This document shows positions 60,837 to 64,000 of a DNA stretch of 64,000 nucleotides, in pieces. Positions within the stretch are counted from its first letter, which is position 1, and each line of letters starts with the position of its first letter. The DNA lies in the NCBI GenBank assembly GCA_021792255.1, contig JAJYUZ010000002.1:181332-245331 (forward strand), in the 5' to 3' direction. The position numbers and the translations under genes were made by a program. A model generated the notes under the pieces. It searched no databases and was not told the DNA's origin. It saw nothing but the letters and a program-made list of their open reading frames with translations. This stretch comes from Thermoplasmata archaeon (GTDB lineage Archaea; Thermoplasmatota; Thermoplasmata; Thermoplasmatales; GCA-001856825).

Positions 60837-61186
60837 GAGAACTGAATTTGCTTCTTCTTATATTCCTTTCCTTCTATGACACTTTTGCTCCTCATATATT
60901 CTTTAAAAATATGTCCGAATAGTCTCCTTTCTATGCTTTCTGACGGGTACCTGGATTTGCACTCATTATATGACAACTCACACCAAGGCAGTGACCAAAA
61001 GTCACCATTTCAATTTGAAAAACGCGTGCTGCGCTAACTAATATAAATTCGCATAAGAACTTAGCATCAAAAGCTCACTCTCCAGCTCAATGATAAGAAA
61101 TTCTCAAGAGATATGCTCGCCAAGAGCCATTTAGGCAGACTGAAATTCAAGTAAGGTTTAAATTATTTCGTCTTTTTCATATTTAG
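60837..61186. other. 350-base divergent promoter region
   Basis: No credible gene. A TATA-like TTTAAATTATTTC at about 61158-61170 fits the ATG at 61187. On the other strand A/T-rich tracts lie 30-60 bases upstream of the SIS gene. GTGACCAAAAGTCAC, an inverted repeat with a five-base centre, near 60992-61006, could be an operator for both directions. Confidence 0.5.
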
Positions 61187-61939
61187 ATGGATTTTTCTGA
61201 ATACCTGAGAAAAATTGAATTAGATGACACACGGAAAAATCTACTACTACAATCGAAAAGAATAGTGACATTTGCTCCCCATCCCGATGACAACGAACTG
61301 ATCGCAGGAGGTTTTATTGCGAGTAAAATTCGGGAGGGGTCAGAGTTTTTTCTGATTGTAGCGAGTGATGGAAGGAAGGGTAGTAAGTCAATAGGGGAAG
61401 AAGAGTTGAAAGAGATCAGAAAGAAGGAGCAGGAGAGTGCACTGGCAGTACTAGGCTCAAATAACATCAGATTCCTTGGTTACAAAGATTCAGAGGTACC
61501 GCAACCTTCTCTTTTGAGAAATGATGTGATCAAGATAATTCGTGAACTCTCACCAGACTTAGTCATAACAGTCGATCCCTACCTTCTCTACGAATCACAT
61601 CCAGATCACGTCAACGTGGGCATGGCAGTACTCCAGTCCGTACTCTTTGAAGAATTTCCAAATATTGGAGAAGGGAAAACAGTCAAGAGCCCTAATGTTG
61701 CCTTGGGCTTTACGTACAACCCTAACGTGATTCTTGACTGTACAGGTACAATGGATAAGAAGATTTTAGCAATAAAAGCCCATAAGTCCCAGTTTACGGA
61801 TGATTCTTCTATCGATTTGGTCAAAGGGATTTCTGCTCTCTATGGTCATAGGGTGGGAGCTCAATTCGCAGAACCATTCAGGGTGCTACTTCCTCACGAA
61901 TTGCACATCAATATTCTAGGAGGGATGAATCCATGGTAG
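61187..61939 (+). CDS. PIG-L/LmbE family N-acetylglucosamine deacetylase-like protein
   Basis: 250-residue zinc enzyme. The metal site PHPDD (H32, D34, D35) follows the first strand IVTFAPHPDD, and the second motif is ESHPDH (H138 and H141). This layout matches archaeal diacetylchitobiose deacetylase (Dac), which removes the acetyl group from GlcNAc oligosaccharides before exo-glucosaminidase action. It is divergent from the GlmD-like SIS gene and overlaps the MFS gene downstream by seven bases, supporting an amino-sugar pathway. Confidence 0.82.
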   Translation: MDFSEYLRKIELDDTRKNLLLQSKRIVTFAPHPDDNELIAGGFIASKIREGSEFFLIVASDGRKGSKSIGEEELKEIRKKEQESALAVLGSNNIRFLGYKDSEVPQPSLLRNDVIKIIRELSPDLVITVDPYLLYESHPDHVNVGMAVLQSVLFEEFPNIGEGKTVKSPNVALGFTYNPNVILDCTGTMDKKILAIKAHKSQFTDDSSIDLVKGISALYGHRVGAQFAEPFRVLLPHELHINILGGMNPW

Positions 61940-63300
61940 TTTCGGAACCAGTTCCCGATAAGGAAAGCGTAAATAAACGAAACCCAGCGAAATCCTCGAC
62001 AGTCTCAGGTTCCCTGCCAATGAAGTTAAAGATACTCTACAGCTTCGGTCAGATGGGAGTAAACATACCGACGTACTTCTTCGTTTATCTCTGGGCGATT
62101 TATTCCCCACATGGAGGGACGCAGTTGATTCCACCTGCCCTCCTTGGGACCGCATTTGGGGTTGGAGTAATAGTCCAAGCAATTGCAAATCCGTTCATTG
62201 GAAACCTAAGCGACAAGTTAAAATGGAAAATGGGAAGGAGGAGGCCATTCATACTGATAGGTGCGATTCCGCTCGCAATCAGTTTTATGCTCCTTTTCAG
62301 ACCGATATCCCAAAACCAATTTTCGAATTTTGTGTATGTAGCCGCTGATTTTGCACTGTTTAATTTCCTTTACACTTTTGTAGTTCTGCCGTACCTTGCA
62401 ATGATTCCCGAAATTTCTTTGAACTCTGACGATAGAGTAAAACTTCTAAGCGTAAGTTCGTATTTCAACGTCTTTCCCACCATACTGATACTTTTTCTTA
62501 CAGGGATCTTACTGGAAAAAGGGTACTCTTTCTTCGTAATAGGAGCGGGTGTATCCATCCTCATCGTAATATCATTCTTCGTTCCTCTAGTGGCGATACG
62601 AAGAGAAAGATTCCAATCTCTGTCTCCCCAATCGTTCAAACTTCCCGAGGCCATTTCCAGTACCTTCAAGAATAGAACTTTTCTGATTTACGTGTCGTCA
62701 TATGTGTTTATTATTTTTGGAATGTATGCTTTCGTGAACGCCCTAACCTATTATACAGGCATAGTCATCCTTCCAGGAAGTTCCGTACAGGCTTATTCTA
62801 GTTTTTCCTCTTACATTCTTGCGATTGTATTCATTTTCCTAGCAATTTTCTCTGTCGTCACGATGAAACTGTCAAAGAAGTTAACAAAAAAGAGAGCGAT
62901 GATAATACTTTCTTCCATACTTGCCTTAGGGATGTTACTTCTCGGAATTATACCTTCAAATCCTTCTATGGAACTGTTGATTCCGATGTTGGCAATAGTA
63001 GGACTGGGGGCGACCGCTCCGATAATCCTCACTTACGCAGTGCTTTCAGACATAATAGATGAAGACGAGATCAGAACCGGATACAGAAGAGAAGGAATGT
63101 ACTTCGGAATCCAGGGATTGATAGAGAGAGTACCATATGCGCTCTCTGGAATGTTCGTGGGTTGGTACTATTCGGCTTTTTATCTTCCGACATCTTCTCA
63201 AATGACGATTAGATACATTCCATTCATAGCGGCTTTCTCGACGGTGATAATGGTAGTAATATTCACAAGAGTACCACTAAAAGAGAAACTCAAGGGATAG
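61933..63300 (+). CDS. MFS sugar transporter (GPH/SLC45-like)
   Basis: 455-residue membrane protein, twelve predicted helices. The sequence PFIGNLSDKLKWKMGRRRPFILIGAIPLAI near residue 80-110 is the loop-2/3 motif of GPH/SLC45-type cation-linked sugar transporters. A second-half signature appears near DIIDEDEIRTGYRREGMYFGIQGL (about 375-398), also typical of this branch. Coupled to the deacetylase gene by a seven-base overlap. Likely imports an oligosaccharide or amino sugar. Confidence 0.85.
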   Translation: MVVSEPVPDKESVNKRNPAKSSTVSGSLPMKLKILYSFGQMGVNIPTYFFVYLWAIYSPHGGTQLIPPALLGTAFGVGVIVQAIANPFIGNLSDKLKWKMGRRRPFILIGAIPLAISFMLLFRPISQNQFSNFVYVAADFALFNFLYTFVVLPYLAMIPEISLNSDDRVKLLSVSSYFNVFPTILILFLTGILLEKGYSFFVIGAGVSILIVISFFVPLVAIRRERFQSLSPQSFKLPEAISSTFKNRTFLIYVSSYVFIIFGMYAFVNALTYYTGIVILPGSSVQAYSSFSSYILAIVFIFLAIFSVVTMKLSKKLTKKRAMIILSSILALGMLLLGIIPSNPSMELLIPMLAIVGLGATAPIILTYAVLSDIIDEDEIRTGYRREGMYFGIQGLIERVPYALSGMFVGWYYSAFYLPTSSQMTIRYIPFIAAFSTVIMVVIFTRVPLKEKLKG

Positions 63301-63613
63301 AAGATTCGGCGCAGCATAAACTCTTTACAGACAACTTGAGATAGAAACTGCGTGGAATAGCGAGACGAATTTAGCACCTTAAATAATAGACAAAAACAGC
63401 GGACTAAGGATGTCTGTAAGGGGTCTTGGACAAATAGCTGGGAGTGAGACACCTCTGGCTGGGATTGTGTCATAGCGTAGGGGAGGAACAAATATTGGAG
63501 TAAGTACTCAAATTCCAGTTTAGAGGAACAGCTGTGAATAATTCCAAAAGGTGATCTGACTCGAAGAAAAATAGATGCTGATGGTTAAATATTTGTCACG
63601 CGTTTCATTAATC
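63301..63613. other. 313-base intergenic stretch
   Basis: No credible gene, RNA or repeat seen. A TATA-like GGTTAAATATTTG at about 63583-63595 lies 20-30 bases before the next gene's ATG. Confidence 0.5.
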
Positions 63614-64000
63614 ATGAATGACGGATTCAATACCCGAGCTGTCCAGTCAGGGGAGTTTAGGGACAAAAGAATTGGAAACGTTACTACCCCCATTTTCGAG
63701 ACGTCAACTTTCTACAACCCGAATCCCAACGAATCTGCATACACAGATCACACCAGAAACAAACCATATATGTACACGAGATGGGGAAATCCGACGCTCG
63801 AATCCTTGGAGAGGAAATATGCATCACTAGATGCTGTTGAGGAGTCACTTTCATTTTCCTCCGGAATGGGGGCTATCACATCTTCGGTTCTTTCACTGCT
63901 TAAGAAGGGCGACAGGCTCCTCTCCGTGAAGGAGCTCTACGGGGAAACGTTCGTTTTCTTCACGAGATATCTGCCCTCTATCGGCATTGATGTCGACATA
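63614..64000 (+). CDS. Cys/Met-metabolism PLP enzyme, N-terminal part (cut by window edge)
   Basis: First 129 residues of a cystathionine gamma-synthase/methionine gamma-lyase family enzyme. The opening FNTRAVQSGEFRDKRIGNVTTPIFETSTF is the family signature, followed by YTRWGNPTLESLERKYASL, SFSSGMGAITSSVLSLLKKGDRLL (PLP phosphate loop SSGM) and YGETFVFFTRYL. The PLP lysine lies beyond the window. It is in transsulphuration or methionine breakdown; the specific reaction cannot be fixed. The ATG at 63614 follows the TATA-like box. Confidence 0.9.
   Translation, partial: MNDGFNTRAVQSGEFRDKRIGNVTTPIFETSTFYNPNPNESAYTDHTRNKPYMYTRWGNPTLESLERKYASLDAVEESLSFSSGMGAITSSVLSLLKKGDRLLSVKELYGETFVFFTRYLPSIGIDVDI

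Noticed and set aside
60794..60976. A 60-codon minus-strand frame overlapping the SIS gene start.
   Set aside because: Its composition is unlike a folded domain, and it overlaps the first 14 codons of a well-supported gene in another frame.
63198..63491. A 97-codon minus-strand frame at the end of the MFS gene.
   Set aside because: About one third is antisense to the transporter coding region and no motif or promoter supports it.
1..64000. CRISPR arrays and cas genes.
   Set aside because: No regularly spaced short repeats and no Cas-type protein were seen; the HerA-like operon carries none of the Cas signatures.

Overview
The window comes from an archaeon of the order Thermoplasmatales. The strongest marker is a bacterial-HU-like histone replacement (HTa type, 16137-16406) beside purely archaeal informational genes: PriL, TFS, aIF5B, aEF1-beta, L7Ae-S28e-L24e, TiaS and a 7S SRP RNA. 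Threonine is degraded by a short-chain-dehydrogenase-type threonine dehydrogenase, as in Thermoplasma. Many genes look leaderless, with a TATA-like box about 25 bases before the start codon. The genus cannot be fixed from the sequence alone.

Layout. 1-16 kb is mostly core genome: rpe (cut by the window edge), an Lrp regulator with an ABC exporter, a broken nucleotidyltransferase gene, SRP RNA, an HD hydrolase, PepQ, PriL, a tight operon (tRNA methyltransferase, UppS, TiaS, adenylate kinase, archaeal phospholipid synthase), TFS, QueC/QueD, and a three-gene operon ending in a HerA-like ATPase with a nuclease-like tail. 16-25 kb holds HTa and a threonine/glycine and one-carbon folate block (Tdh, Kbl, FTCD, Fhs, threonine ammonia-lyase), then QueF. 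26-30 kb is a translation block. 30-39 kb has a CDF transporter, HtpX, a large cell-surface protein, ArgRS, a CBS/zinc-ribbon protein and a bacterial-type Tgt.

39.4-45.9 kb is an accessory island attached to tRNA-Cys. The last 13 bases of the tRNA region are repeated at 41106 and, with one mismatch, at 45524. Between these copies lie a secreted protein, two RelBE-like toxin-antitoxin pairs, gene debris, and a mercury-resistance cassette (HxlR-type regulator, HMA metallochaperone, MerA, DUF302 protein). The cassette is itself framed by 44-base imperfect direct repeats.

45.9-49.6 kb is an operon of a saccharopine-dehydrogenase-like protein, three consecutive SCP2-like small proteins and an amino-acid permease. 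51-63.3 kb is a carbohydrate region. It encodes a PIG-L deacetylase, a GlmD-like SIS protein, GH1, GH4 and an (alpha/alpha)6 glycosidase, a nitrilase-fold protein lacking its catalytic cysteine, and two MFS transporters. This reads as uptake and breakdown of amino-sugar-containing oligosaccharides. The window ends inside a Cys/Met-metabolism PLP enzyme gene.
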